DNA of 64,000 bases from Stichopus chloronotus (GCA_021234535.1 CM037840.1:26851020-26915019), one strand, 5' to 3'. Counted from the first letter of the stretch, positions 1 to 11,657 are shown. The notes: generated by a model not told the origin, from the letters alone. Made by a program: numbers and translations.

Positions 1-275
1 ACTTAAAGAAGTAAATTGCCCCCCTCTGTATCTACTTTCTGCAATGATAAATCACATTGTTCGAGATGATACTTACAGGGCTAATTAAAAAAGCCAACAG
101 AGTCGATTTTCATTTTAAATTCAGTTGTGCTCTTTAATGATTTTATTCAGCCAATCACTTGAGAGATTGCCCTTTACGTCATAGAGTATTGTCATTACCT
201 GCCATTAAACAGCAGTTGGTATCTAAAGATAAACAACTGAAAGATGATATAATATCTGTTATATGTAATACTAAC
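1..275 (-). other. Intron 2 of the left caveolin copy (open at window edge)
   Basis: Sequence downstream of the exon 2 donor. No segment here resembles the caveolin hairpin exon, so the third exon is expected outside the window. Confidence 0.6.
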
Positions 276-368
276 CTTGGACCAGTGGTAAATTATACCG
301 TTGTAGGTAAAAATAAAACCGACGCCTCCAGTGTGATCCGGTTCATGAAATACACTGTTGAAGGTAAC
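276..368 (-). CDS. Caveolin left copy, exon 2 (signature and scaffolding region)
   Basis: 93 bp, 31 codons, phase 0 at both ends; acceptor TTCCTACAG and donor CCAAG/GTTAGT on the minus strand. It carries FNSVFHEP followed by HTGGVGF and the aromatic stretch YNGIIYHWSK, matching the caveolin signature and scaffolding region that leads into the membrane hairpin. It has the same length and boundaries as the exon at 12311-12403. A missing symmetric exon here would keep frame, so exon skipping is structurally possible. Confidence 0.82.
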
Positions 369-1732
369 CTGTAGGAAAATAAGATGAATAAGGAATAAAT
401 ACAAAATAATGCAGGGGACGAAATTCATTTGAGAAGGGAACTTGCAGCTACTCAGTTTAAAAACTCAGGGTTTTACAAAATTCGAGAACATTGACCCGCT
501 GAATCCCGTTACTCTTTGGAAACCGAGAACAAGTTTACCCTGCAGGAAAGTGGTGGAGAACTGTAAAGGTCTGCATGAACTAAAGGTTTGCAAACTCAAC
601 GTACAGTATAGGCTCACATTAGCCAGGGAAGATGTGAGAAAAAAAACATAATAAATGGCCAAAGACTAAGAAGTGTCATAATTTCTCAAAAACCAAAACA
701 GAAAGTGAGGTGTTGAAATGAATAAATGCAAATACGAATATGACGAGACGAAAATACGATGTTTTCGTTACGACTTTCAGGATGTCGAAATGGTCTGTTC
801 CATACACAAATGTAGTCAGAGCAAAATGCATTGCACACAAAACGAGCACTTCGTTGGCATCACACCTTTGTCAACGCAGTGATGCATTAAAAACAGTCAC
901 TGGAAACCTCCATTTTCCAGATTTGACCGTTCGTACAAATATTTAAATTACTAATTGCGTGATAAATGTATCAGAATTAAATGCCATCATCCTACAATTT
1001 GTCGGGGCTGGGGGAGGGGATCGCTTCAAGGTCAGTGCAGCAAGTTCTGTGGATAATTACTCTCACTACAGGTACATAATATACATCAGTGTAAGATGGA
1101 TAAGTAGAAATTTTGGAAGATGCAGCTTAAATGTTTGATTTGATTACTCCGACTTAATGTCTAGTTTAAGCTTAATATGAAATGCGGATTTGCATATAGT
1201 GGCATATTTACTTAATTGTAGTATAGTGAGGTTCGCATGACATCTCCACACTGAAATACTGAGATGCGTATACCTATGAACACAGTGTTTCATAACTTCA
1301 CTTTGTATTTTGACATTTGTCAATCATTTGACTCTTCGTCCGGTGTGTTTCAGTTGACAAATATGCTGGGGGCAAAATTTGAGATTTTCTGACGTAATCC
1401 TATGGAACAATGCATATAGGACCGTGCGTGCCAGCTAAAAATGTCTCTGCTGTAAAATTGAACCCTACCTTCAGCGGTGGCTTCAACATAAAATAATCTT
1501 CAACCTCTCTTTCGGCGTTCCCATTTATTTCGTTCACCGGGTGGACCAGCTGAGGTGGTGTACAGCACGGCTGTTCCAGTGGTGAATTCCCACAGTGTAG
1601 GTAAAACGGGTGGTTATAAGCCGGCGGTGGTGAATTGGTGATGACTTCAGAAGGGTGCAGCGTTCCATAATTCGGATAGCCCACTGTTTGACGGGTCATA
1701 TGTTGGTATGTCGTTTCAGCCATTGTTTCCAT
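276..1732 (-). CDS. Caveolin gene, left tandem copy (partial: exons 1-2; join 1732-1469, 368-276)
   Basis: Caveolins are hairpin membrane proteins that coat caveolae. Seen: exon 1 codes a Pro/Tyr-rich N-terminus and joins in phase 0 to a 93-bp exon with FNSVFHEP, the counterpart of the vertebrate caveolin signature FEDVIAEP. The intron is 1100 bp with GTAGGG donor and CTACAG acceptor. Both exons are collinear with the complete copy at 11325-14062, sharing MAETT, YP-YGT, NSPP-AYN, VNEIN, EDYFML and HTGGVGF. Exon 3, with the membrane hairpin, is absent from 1-275 and should lie left of the window, since the same intron in the other copy is 653 bp. No stop or frameshift is seen in the two exons, so nothing shows it to be a pseudogene. 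The subtype within the caveolin family is unknown. Confidence 0.82.
369..1468 (-). other. Intron 1 of the left caveolin copy
   Basis: 1100 bp between exons 1 and 2. Short open frames in it have no recognisable homology and no splice logic. Nothing else seen. Confidence 0.7.
1469..1732 (-). CDS. Caveolin left copy, exon 1 (N-terminal cytosolic domain)
   Basis: 88 codons from ATG at 1732, ending CTGAAG before donor GTAGGG (phase 0). A second in-frame ATG at 1723 begins MAETT; it is the start shared with the other copy, where the base triplet matching the 1732 ATG is AAG. Translation could therefore begin at either site, and the 1723 ATG has the better context (ACAATGG). Counted from 1732, residues 36-39 are PPAY, a PPxY motif of the kind bound by WW domains. 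A CC pair follows near residue 57. The segment is rich in P, Y, T and N, has no hydrophobic run, and is expected to be cytosolic and flexible. Confidence 0.82.
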
Positions 1733-1849
1733 GAATCAGATCAAGCTGCCTGCTGTTCTGCTCATCTCAGCCTGCGCGCCTGTAGACTCATTGTCTGGAT
1801 GACAATGGAGATGATTGTCGTAAAAATGATGATCCAAAAGTGATGAACA

Positions 1850-1880
1850 AAAAGTTATACACCGATAGGCGTTAAAGGAC
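1850..1880 (-). promoter_or_regulatory. Putative core promoter of the left caveolin copy
   Basis: On the minus strand the block CCTTTAACGC-CTATCGGTG-TATAAC (about 1879-1853) is matched at 14217-14191 upstream of the other copy. TATAAC sits about 120 bases before the first ATG, which allows a transcription start near 1825. The block is one of the best-conserved non-coding pieces between the copies. The TATA role is inferred from motif, position and conservation. Confidence 0.45.
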
Positions 1881-1979
1881 CACTGTCGATACGGAGAAAG
1901 TCATTCGACGTTTGTGTATTATTACACGTAGAACGATGCTTGTTTCATCAACGTTATTCACTCACCACGAAACCGAGAT

Positions 1980-2110
1980 CAAATAAAAGAGGTGATGGAA
2001 ACACAAACGATTGCAAAGTTTAATGATTGTGGTTTAATGATTAAACCGAACTTTAGATGGCTGAAAAAAAAAAAAAAAACATGAAAATGAACGGGCACAC
2101 CTACCGAACT
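1980..2110. repeat. Duplicated upstream flank, left copy (pairs with 14272-14420)
   Basis: Shared short blocks in the same order: GAGATCAAA, then TTTAATGATTG, then AGATGGCTGA, then a CACAC...AAC tract. This shows that the caveolin duplication included at least several hundred bases upstream of the gene. Confidence 0.55.
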
Positions 2111-2783
2111 TTAAAGTGATTGCGTGTGTACTGAAAAAGCCAAGAAGATAAGATTATGTTTGACCTTAACTTTTTCTTTATTTTTAAATGTACACGCGAG
2201 GTTGTATATGAACGGACTATGTCTTTCAATGAAGGAAAATTACAGTAAGCACTTCGAAAAGCAACGGGATTGGCATAAAAACAGTAAAAAACAGAAATTA
2301 CATTTGAAAATTAACGGTTCTTACTATAACCGCCTACATAATGAATATGCAACAGTACAGGTCTCACTAGTGTATCAAAAACATGCTACTCAAGTCGTCG
2401 TTCCTTGGTAGGTATTAGGAAATGTTTGATTTGGTTAAAGGAAACACCGTATTTACAAATAACCTACGAACTGAACACAACCTTGCCCGCGGCGTCAGTG
2501 ATCCTGACTTGTTAACTGAATATTCAATACTAGTATACTTCCCATTGGCTTGCTCAAAGAAGCACACCGTTGATTTGAATGGTAACTGTCAACCACTACA
2601 TTATCGTATTCTACACTTTTTGTCGTTATGTTAGAAGAATTTGAAATCATATAGCAAAATTAACCAACTGAAACCTATTTATTTTCCCAGATTGTCTGAA
2701 TGGTGTAGTTAAAAGCCTTACCAAACTTTTGGAGATGAAATTTCAATGTATTTACTTTTTGCCTACGCACGCAATCACTTTAA
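2111..2783 (+). mobile_element. MITE family 1, copy A (full length, TTAA-flanked)
   Basis: A 673-bp non-autonomous element. Left end TTAA-AGTGATTGCGTGTGT, right end ACGCACGCAATCACT-TTAA: terminal inverted repeats of about 15 bp just inside a duplicated TTAA. Related to 35099-35794, 39206-39879 (inverted), 59394-59983 (old) and 27145-27371 (fragment). It carries two open stretches (2124-2411 and 2422-2634) that also appear, broken, in other copies; no known protein resemblance. TTAA duplication is typical of piggyBac-type transposases; which enzyme moved it is inference. Confidence 0.8.
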
Positions 2784-4739
2784 TTAGACAACTGCATTTT
2801 TTACGTAATAACCTTGAAATTTGCATTTACCATGTCATATGTGGATATACGCGTGTGTAGTCACATTCTTTCCGACTTAATGAGAAATTGGTACAACTGA
2901 TGAATAATGTAAACTTTGTATTGGACATTTGGCGATAAAAAGGAATGAAACGACTGTCCCCTTGTAGGCGAAATATATACGTTCTCAGGTGGGTTCCGTA
3001 CTAAATTGCACGGATAATCTTGAACGGTAGAATAAAACTATAGGCCCATAAATCGCGACAAGCAGGTCCATATCAAATTTGGAAACTTCCACGATTTCAC
3101 ATCACTTTCGTAGTGCTGAGAAAAATGACCAAGTAGCTCATTTTATACAGATCGAGTTTTGTGTAACAGGATGAAGTGGCCAGGACTGCATCGTACATAG
3201 AAAAACACACCATTTGGCCAATTCATTTTCTGTGTTATCCTTGTGAAATTGCTTTATCTAATTGGATCGTTCATTGCGTAAATTGAAAAAAGCACGGTGT
3301 CAGAAGTTGAGGAGAAAATCTTGACTTTTTGGCAATGTCAAATATTAAGTATTAGTCTACTGAAGTCACTCATGCATGGTGTTGATTGAATCAAGGTTAT
3401 ATAATTTTAGATCAGACCAACAGCCGCAAAGCAGAATAAAACGAAAAGTAATCTCCTATGTTTTATTAACTTTTCACTTTTTTTTACTGCAAATAGTTGA
3501 CCAAACCTGTAATAATAAATAAATTTATTTATAAAGTGAAAACAAAGGAACATTTTCTTGTATTATCAACTGACTATCAAGTGTATTTTTACAATGTCCA
3601 TGTATAACATGATCACATGGTAGGAACATTGTAAACTCCTTACAAAAAATATCAGTATGAACAGCATTGCTAAGACAACCATAAAGAAAACTAGAAAATC
3701 TTTTACAAATCTTGAACAGTCTCTCAGAGCCTTATCATCCTAGATGCTAATTCCGGGAAAGATATTTTCATGTTTTCTGCTGGTTAGTTATGAAGATACA
3801 TTGCAATAAGAAAAAAAATTATGTCAAGATTTAAACATGAATTTCTTACAGTTTCCTTAGATTATTTCCTTTTTTCTATCATTTTTGCTCCTTCTTCAAG
3901 GCAAAGTATGCATCAATGTTGCACTTCTACTATAGAATGCGCGTACATCGAGCTACATCAACTTACTTACCCACCGTCAGAGGACTCCCATCCACATTGG
4001 CCTAAACATGACATCACTTCCGTTACATCGTCTCCGGTACAAACCCATTTCATCAAGTATTAAAACCCATGTCTATTGGCCACCCAGTCTATCGGCAACA
4101 TCGTCTATTACGTGTTACGGTATTTAAAACCCATGAAGTCACGAGAAGTCATGCATAAAATGTGAAGGTAGGAAGATCTTTTACAGGAGTAGCGGACTGA
4201 CTGAGACCGTTTTAGTAACGGCGCATGCATTTGTCCCAACATCATGTGTGTCACCGACGTGTAAGGCAGTGTCACTGAGATAATTTCTCTGGATGGTTGG
4301 TTGTTTTTCTTCTTTTTTTTTTGTTTTTGTTCACCAAGTGACAAAAATATAACACAAGAGAAACGTTTCTTCAACTCTAGCTCTTCTTTTCTATTTATTT
4401 CACGGCTCCTCTCTCTTTTTATTGTTTCTCGATGAAACATAACTATTTCCTCCCCACCTGTACATCTTTTTCTCTCTACAGGTTGACGGTAACTGGCACT
4501 GCACAAACAATTATTTTTCTCTGTCTCAAATGTTTAGTAAATACTTACAATGTAACAACCTTTCACAACAAATACTTGTCAGGCATGATACAGATGGCAC
4601 GCTCCAATGATGTAACTATCTCATTGCCTGACCGCAAAATAAATTCCTCACTCCTCTGAAGAGTTACGTCAAGATGAAAGTCCTTCTCGTGGCGAAGAGA
4701 CTCTCACATTTCTATGGTCACCAAAGAAAAGTCACTTTG
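2784..4739. other. Intergenic, no gene recognised
   Basis: AT-rich sequence with short open frames only. A small imperfect hairpin lies at about 3591-3636 (ACAATGT-CCATGT paired with ACATGG-AACATTGT). Nothing else supportable. Confidence 0.6.
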
Positions 4740-4985
4740 ATCGTGGTGTAGTCCTTTAAATCTAATACCTGTTGATGTTGCTATGATAATGAGACTTCAG
4801 TTAGATTCCCGTAAGTCGTGAACTTGTAAAAAAATAGATAACTTCAACAACCGTTAACTATACGAATAAGTAATCTATACTGTAATAAATACCAGCACCG
4901 ATACTAATAAATTCATTACCGGCTCACGAGACCAGTAATTACGGACTACGGTACTTCCCAATGACGGTTATGATAAGCATCGTGA
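4740..4985. repeat. Distal duplicated block, left copy (pairs with about 15800-16010)
   Basis: Both blocks show, in order, CTTTAA-TCTAAT, a GATGATGAGACTT-like segment, AGATAACTT, then AATAAAT..GATA-TTAATAAA-TTCATTAC, then a final AC-GGTATG-like piece. They lie 3.0 kb and 1.7 kb upstream of the respective caveolin first exons. Evidence is by eye; identity is moderate with indels. Confidence 0.55.
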
Positions 4986-5164
4986 TTAATCGTGATTGAT
5001 TGTAAGAAGCAACTTTGAGGGCGTCGATCTTTATACACTTCTTTTAAAACGCAAACATTTCCAGCATAGTAAAACCAAGAAGATCCTTCACTACGCCGAG
5101 GTATAACTTTCATGCAATATAAGGGGGTGGCCTACAATCCTCGACAACAACGCATGGGACACCT

Positions 5165-5252
5165 CCCCCCCCCCCCCCCCAGAAAAAATTCAATGTTAAA
5201 ATGTGGAATATCTTTTGGTTGGGGCAACATTGATCTAGGGGAGGGGGGGGGG
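5165..5252. repeat. Homopolymer pair C16 (5165-5180) and G10 (5243-5252)
   Basis: A long C run followed about 60 bp later by a G run on the same strand. They could pair as a stem. Such runs are frequent in the left half of the window. Confidence 0.8.
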
Positions 5253-5565
5253 AGATTGTGAAAGATGGAACGAATCTACTCTAATATTGCTACATTTGTT
5301 TACAAGTGTCCCATTATATTTATCGAGGATTGTAGGACCCAGATACTGTTTCTTTTCTCACAGCAAGGATAATTACCTCTCCGGACTTTGGGTCAGCCTC
5401 ATCAAATGCCAAATCGAATTCTCCAAAACGTGGGCTTTCGGGGCCTTCCACATTGAAATATTAGGCCTACACCTTATCAGGATGATGGGGATTAAGGTTA
5501 CTCCATCAAATCCAGAATGTCACCTGTTTCGGCGATCTGCAGATCCACGGTGATAAGTTTATCAC

Positions 5566-6136
5566 TTAAAAGGATGGTCTAGCCACAAATATAGCTTTGA
5601 TATGTTGAAGAGTAAGTTAATCTGACCATTACAATAAAACTTCCATTCTATTCCCATGTAGGGTTCCCGAGATATGAGCAGTTGAAGACGCCACATTTAT
5701 AATCAACATGCAGTTGACTTGAAGCAAGCAGGAGTGATGTCATCTCCCCACATTGACAAAGCATTTTATGTTTTTCTTTTAACTTTTCACCACATTTAAT
5801 ACTTCAGTATCTAGTACTATCATAATGTGAATGTGTGAGGGGAATGAGAGGTGTTGTGACCTACACATAACCAGTACTTAAGTTGACCACCTATTGATTT
5901 CTAGGTCGAAATTATAAATTCAATAATACAGAAAACAAAAGGTTATTCAGCCATGTGAGGAGATGATGTCACTCCTGCTTGCCTCAAGTTCACAGCTGAT
6001 AGAAAAGGGGGTAACTTCAACTGGTGATATCTTGAGAACCACACATGGGAACTGAATCGAAGTTTCACCAGAATGGTTGGATGAACTTACTCTTCAACAT
6101 ATCCAAGCTAAAATTGTGGCTAGACCATCCTTTTAG
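5566..6136. mobile_element. Long-inverted-repeat MITE (about 200-bp arms)
   Basis: The left arm begins TAAAAGGATGGTCTAGCCAC and the right arm ends with its complement, GTGGCTAGACCATCCTTTTA. The arms stay alignable for about 200 bp, through ATATGTTGAAGAGTAAGTT, a CCCATGT-GGTT block and GCAAGCAGGAGTGA. Arms differ by scattered changes, so the insertion is not recent. The outermost bases are TTAA on the left and TTAG on the right. A TTAA target with one mutation or a TA target are both possible. No coding capacity. Confidence 0.75.
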
Positions 6137-6396
6137 GGACGTGCTACATGAAATAGACGAAGAATACGTAAGAAATAAATTCAGTCAAAATAATATTCCC
6201 TTCACTGCGGTGTATCCTGTGGTGTATCTTTTGGGGTTTTTTTTTAAATAGTTTTTCCTACTTCTTGCCAAACGACACGGAAAACATGCTGATTTCTTGC
6301 CTCTGTGTTTTTTTTACTCCTTAGAATTTTAGTCAGTGGCCCTCTGGATGATATCATGATTTTGAAGCCGAATGTGGATCTAACCTTCATATAATT

Positions 6397-7311
6397 TACA
6401 CTCACAAAAACGTAACGGTAAAATAAGAACTCCATAACTTTTAGGTAAAAATTTACACACAGTTAAAGGACGTGTGACATGCTTCCAAAAAAGAGCTTCC
6501 TTCATGCAAACATCACAAAGTAAAACCCTCAGTGAAATTCCGTTGGAATTTTGTTTATATCTATTACCGTTTTTGAGATAAGACTTTTCAAAGTTTGAAG
6601 AAAATGCAAAACAGATGACGTGGAGTGTTGCACAGTGTCAGTTTTTCTTTTGTTAACCCTATATATTTTGCCTCCTAATTACTTAATTACTGAGTATCAC
6701 ATTGGTGCGTGATATCGATATTTTTGAAGGAGAAGACACCTGCTTCCAAAATAAAACCCTCTGGGCATATAAAATTCTCAAATGACCTTAAAATAAAGGT
6801 AACATAAACAAAGGATTAACATAAGACATATCCTGGGAGTCCCTCTCCTGACATCACAAATTTGCATATTTAGCCAATGTTTATTCATGACACAGCTGTG
6901 AGACAATAATTTGCCTGTAAATTTGTCAATTTTTGACGGATTTTGACGCAATTTGTGGCTATTTTCAACATTTTGAATGCCTAATGCACCCAATACCTCA
7001 AAATGTCATTTTCATGTCACCAGACCTTTAATGTAAGTCTTACGTTGTGTATATAGCAATTTTACTAAAATGTAGTAAAATTTACCAAAATTATGTAGAA
7101 TTTACATATAATATTTACCTAAATTATGTAAAATAAGAACTCCATAAATTTTACATATAGTTAATGAAAGCAGTATATAATAATTTTGGTAAATTTTACT
7201 ACATTTTAGTGAAATTGTTATATACACAATGTAAGACTTACATTAACTGTGTGTAAAATTTTACCTAAAAGTTATGGAGTGCTTATTTTACCGTTACGTT
7301 TTGTGAGTGTA
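6397..7311. mobile_element. Near-perfect palindromic MITE, TA-flanked, interrupted by a second MITE
   Basis: The left arm starts TA-CACTCACAAAA and the right arm ends TTTTGTGAGTG-TA. Arms match through GTAACGGTAAAATAAG, CTCCATAACTTTTAGGTAAA, TTACACACAGTTAATGTAAG and GTAGTAAAATTTACCAAAAT. Without the inserted element (6467-7027 plus one TTAA) the host is about 350 bp and almost entirely two inverted arms. A TA flank and this architecture fit a Tc1/mariner-type MITE; that class is inferred. Confidence 0.75.
6463..7031. mobile_element. MITE family 2, copy A, nested in the palindromic MITE
   Basis: TTAA (6463-6466), AGGACGTGTGACATG at the left end, CATGTCACCAGACCT at the right end, TTAA (7028-7031). 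The right end complement is AGGTCTGGTGACATG, so the TIR is about 15 bp with few mismatches. The intact right arm of the host palindrome carries the empty site ACACACAGTTAATGTAAGTC (as complement) with one TTAA. This proves a 4-bp TTAA duplication on insertion. Related copies: 16176-16693 and 30740-30926. Confidence 0.88.
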
Positions 7312-9949
7312 GTATGTTTCATATTGGTTTTCATGTTGAACCACCAGTCAGTGCAAAAAAGTGTCTGAGCTTCTGACTTATGGTGGTTGGGTCCAGGAGT
7401 GAATAACATATCCCTGCACACTGCAATAAGCAACAACACGAAAACTGATTCGTAAGCAGAATAATTTTTCTTAAAAAGTTTACAGAAATGCTATACGTTT
7501 TATAGTCCCGTCGGCGGAGTTACGCGTTCAAGAAACCACCAACCTGCTGTCAATATTTGGGCGAATACCTCATGAGTCTTCAGAAATTACTACAAACAGA
7601 ACAAATATATGTAAACTAACTCCAAATCTGACTTGATATATGACTGTTTTTTTTTATATAAAACAATGCCTTTCCAGGCAAGCACGTACTTTGTAGCCTA
7701 TGTTGTAAAACTGGCATACGTGCGTGCACATCTTCCAATCTGTGGTTTAAATGTGCGGTATTGGAGAGGCACGTTGAGTTGTTTTGCGAAATTCATTAAC
7801 TTTTACCAAACCTGTCAAGTTTCCTTCCTCGTGACAAATGGTGAGACCACAAGGATCCCCATGTATGATTTACATGCAAGAGAACGTTATAATGAGTAAG
7901 TAAGTAACAATTTAACCTGACTTTTTGAAAATTCGTAACCCATAAATGTTTCTTCATATTCACACAACCCAGTCATGGTCAAAAATTCATAAATTTTTGA
8001 GTCTCCATGTCTATTGGATGCTAAAGGTGACTAAGTATTCTAATTATAAGGATTATCGTGTGTTTGCATCCCTTCACAATCTCCCAAAACTTATCATGAT
8101 CATTTCAATAAGCTCCTTGAAGTAGTTTACACTCACGTATTTTGCAAGTTGGCACCCCTCCGCCCTCTTTATGTGTAGAAAAATAAGTACATGTCGCTCT
8201 TGCCTGAGATTAGGTGAGGTCAATTGGTGTCAGTGGAACCTGCACGATCAAAATGGGATACAAGGCGACGTGACGTTTCACTTCGCAGGAATATGTGGGT
8301 GTACTGACATTACATGCATGATATCTCTACAACGATGTAATTAATAGAACATTTTTGTGGGGAGGAGGGGGGGGGGGGGAGATCCAACATTAAAATGAAA
8401 TGAGAAAATTCCAACTCTACTGTGGTACTGAAAGAGATGTGAAGAAGGATGGTTAGTTGTCACAGTTGCTTTAAAATTTTAACTTTACGTTTTAGTGTGT
8501 GTGAGGTTGAAATCTTTCCTCTCTAAACTTCATATGTAGTGAAAAGATTTTTGTTTAAGTAGATTATCTGCCTGAAAAATATGCACTATAGGCCTGAAAA
8601 ATACAATTTGCCCGAAAAATGGTAAATGTCCTCAAACTGGGGGGTTGCCCTTCTGTCCCGTGCGTCTTTGGATCCACCCACCAGGAAATCTACAGCTACA
8701 GCATTTTAATCACCTCGTCTCTAAAAATTAAACTGAACTATCCCCACTGACGTCGAATCACACGTCTAACCTAAGACTACCTTATTCAGTCATTTACCGT
8801 CATTTGGAGACCAAATGACATATTAATAAGTGTTACCGGTGATTTAAAAATGACTTAACCTGTATGCCAAAATTTTGTCCGAACAACTCCAAATGTATAT
8901 GTAGAAAGTACCGCATGCATTGAAAGTTTTTTAGTTTTTTTACAGCAGTGGCCCCACTTTTAAGGAATTTGTCCTATTTCGTAACATGATACATAACGGG
9001 CCTCTGAAATGTCACATTGTCGGAATTGTCATATTGTCTGGCACTGTTTCATCAGGTGAACTGTCACATCGGAAGGAACCACCAACGTTGTCCTCAGTTC
9101 ACTAAATGTCAGTATCTTAGCTGGCGGCTAAGGTTAAGGGACGGCTAAGTATAAACATTCACCCCTCTCCTCGTACATTTAGAGACAAAATGGAGTCGGA
9201 GGGAGTAGTAGGTTTCCAAATTCAGTGGAAGAACAAAAACTGGAACTTACCAATACAACGAAACTAGTTAAGATCAATTCCATCGTGTAAAGAAGACTGA
9301 ATATACAGGTTTAGTTTTCAGTGAATTTTAGCTGGTGTTTTTACTTTGGTTTCTTACTTTCAAAGTCCAAGTAGGATATTTTGGTCAGACTGGTCAGTTT
9401 ATATCATTGCGGTTGCTAAGATGTACAGTAAGGCAATGAAAGGCATTCTCTCCAATCGCAAACATGTCAGCCATTCCCAAGTCTTTGTAATTGGAAATGC
9501 CCACTTACCAACAACTAAAAGTAACACCAGCTGAGTTTTTAAGGTTTGAAATGTTATTGGCTCTAATTAAGTTACGGTGATCTAAGGTAGTAAGTTTCAA
9601 ACACTGTAGTTTTAGACTATATGAAGTCAAGATGTTTCCTTTTTGAAGATGGGGGGGGGGGGGGGGAAATAAGTTAAGTGTGTAAGAAGATCTTACTCTT
9701 ACATATTGTTTTACACCATAAGCATGACTATAATACATAAGCGATTAATACCGTAGTAATTTTTTCAGTTTATTCATAAACACGTTCTTTTTAATCAGTT
9801 GTTACAAACGGTACTACTGATTTAGCTGATTGTACAGTTTCCGTTGTTGAGATAGTATGTGTTGATCTGCACAGGAAGCTTTAAGTAACTAAAAGCTCTG
9901 TGGAAATTAGAAAGGATCAGTGAAGATTACAAATATTGACATCCTGGGC
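7312..9949. other. Intergenic, no gene recognised
   Basis: No coding exon or familiar repeat seen. Contains G13 at 8367-8379, G16 at 9651-9666, and three spaced GCCTGAAAAAT or GCCCGAAAAAT motifs at about 8570-8622. Confidence 0.6.
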
Positions 9950-10110
9950 TGAAATGCTGTACTCATGAGAAATGTTACGAGTACAAGGGCACAAGTATGA
10001 GTACGAGTGCAAAGCCATCAGTACGAGTAATTTATTTCAAATCCGCTGAGTACGAAAACAAGTCCAAAGCCATGAGTATACGAGTACAGAAAAATGTACT
10101 CGAGAACGAG
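9950..10110. repeat. GAGTACGAGTAC-type degenerate tandem repeat
   Basis: Repeated ACGAGTAC / GAGTACAAG / AAAGCCATGAGTA units, for example around 9975-10025 and 10045-10110, ending with a palindromic TGTACTCGAGAACGAGT. The units are short and diverged. The 143-residue open frame overlapping it (9997-10428) reads the repeat and has no family resemblance. Confidence 0.55.
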
Positions 10111-10129
10111 TCTTGTAACAGGCACTTGC

Positions 10130-11280
10130 GACCAGTTGCCAGCAAAGCCCTCTTGCCCCAGGCGTGGGTCCAGAGGTCGGTGATACGCCAAAATAATTAC
10201 AGCGGATTAATGGCTCCGCTTCTTAAGTGCACTACAAAACATCTAAAATCAAGATTGGCGCAAACTCGAATAGTATACAATCTCGGTCTCTCCTGTTTGG
10301 ATGCCCTAAATGGCTTTCACATTCATGTTTCATGTCCCAGTTCTCTTACATTTCACCGACACGATCTTACAATATTAACTGAGCAATATTTGCTGAACGT
10401 AGGTCTCTCGGGTCTTAGTTCTAATTGACCTTCGGTCTGTCAGTACCTTCGATCTCGCGGTTTGTAACGGCAAGACTAAAAATTACAATCTACCACCGGT
10501 TCAGTCTGTAGATCTCAAGCTTCACTTATTTTGCTATGGATACGTGTATTACCAATCAAACCGTAGACCCAATAGACTTGATGAAGGAGTGCTAATTAAT
10601 GACAGTAGAATCAACCAGCGAAGAAAAGAGAGACAAAGACTTGAAAATCGAAAGGGGAGAAAGAAATAGACAGAGAAAATAGAGAAAAGAAAGAAAAGGG
10701 GGACAGAGAAACAAATTTCAGAGTACGTTAAACAGGAATCATGTTTGCGATATAAATACTTAAGTATTTTTGTTGACTGAGGCAAAAATGTGATTAAATT
10801 CATGAAAGAAGCCAAACGATCACTTCTTAGACTCAAAGTTTTGGAGATCAGTCAAGTTGGCATAGTAGACAATTGACAGATCATAATATATTATATTCAA
10901 TGAGACTATAAGCATGCTGCTACTTTTACAGTTTATCAAAAAACACAGAAAACAGTTGTCATGAAAATTATGGATAATATGAAAGAAAACTGTACATAGA
11001 CCTGATGAAGCCGAGTTTATAAGAAGGACCACAGGGCCATCCTATACGCAACTCCCTTAGAACATTTTATGTGCAATCATAGAAATTTAAGACAGCCACA
11101 CATTGTGCTATACTTTTCTTAAAAATACCTTTCCATATAGCTATCTGCAGAATTATTTTATAACTGTAATCATTTAAAAGATGATTTTTCGTATTTATCC
11201 TTTTTACATTGATCACCAGTTTTGTAATAACCTCGCAGTGCTCTAACAATTTGAAAGTTATTAAATTTTGCCGTAAACTG
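10130..11280. other. Intergenic, downstream of the right caveolin copy
   Basis: No gene recognised. A purine-rich tract lies at about 10615-10710. The caveolin 3' untranslated region should extend from 11324 leftwards; a weak ATTAAA signal on the minus strand is at 11286-11281. Confidence 0.5.
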
Positions 11281-11324
11281 TTTAATCATGTTTTCTTGAG
11301 CTCCAGGCTTGCCGTCCTGCGTGG

Positions 11325-11657
11325 TCACGCTGTATGTTGGTGCATCGTCGTAGGTCCAATGTTGCCGTTCGTACCTCCTAGGTTGATCCCAGAGACGTCG
11401 AGTTTGTATTTCCTCTCGGTGAACCTCCCGGAGTTCCTGACTCGGTATATTTGACCAAACGATTCGAAGATAGGATCCAATATGACCCTGGTCAGTGGGC
11501 GATATGAGCTACTGGCAAAACGAAGGCAGACGTGGATGAGACGCACCAAAGGGTTGAGGCACCAAATGACCAAGAAGTCCATCAGTGCAAAGACGATTCC
11601 AAAGGCAAAAGCCATTATCGGTCCAATGATACACGAAAGGAAAACGTACAGACAACG
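11325..11657 (-). CDS. Caveolin right copy, exon 3 (membrane hairpin and C-terminus)
   Basis: 111 codons including TGA at 11327-11325. The acceptor is a T-rich tract ending TTTTCAG. The first residues are RCLYVFLS. The hydrophobic hairpin runs to about IWCLNP and is followed by an amphipathic segment (RLIHVCLRF) and the conserved DPIFESFGQIY. Cysteines at the hairpin end and after it (CL, VCL) are plausible palmitoylation sites by family analogy. The C-terminal tail after RVRN is longer than in CAV1 and rich in G, N and H. Confidence 0.92.
   Translation of the reverse strand, partial: RCLYVFLSCIIGPIMAFAFGIVFALMDFLVIWCLNPLVRLIHVCLRFASSSYRPLTRVILDPIFESFGQIYRVRNSGRFTERKYKLDVSGINLGGTNGNIGPTTMHQHTA

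Noticed and set aside
9997..10428. 143-residue open frame
   Set aside because: Begins in the GAGTAC repeat; no homology or splice signals seen.
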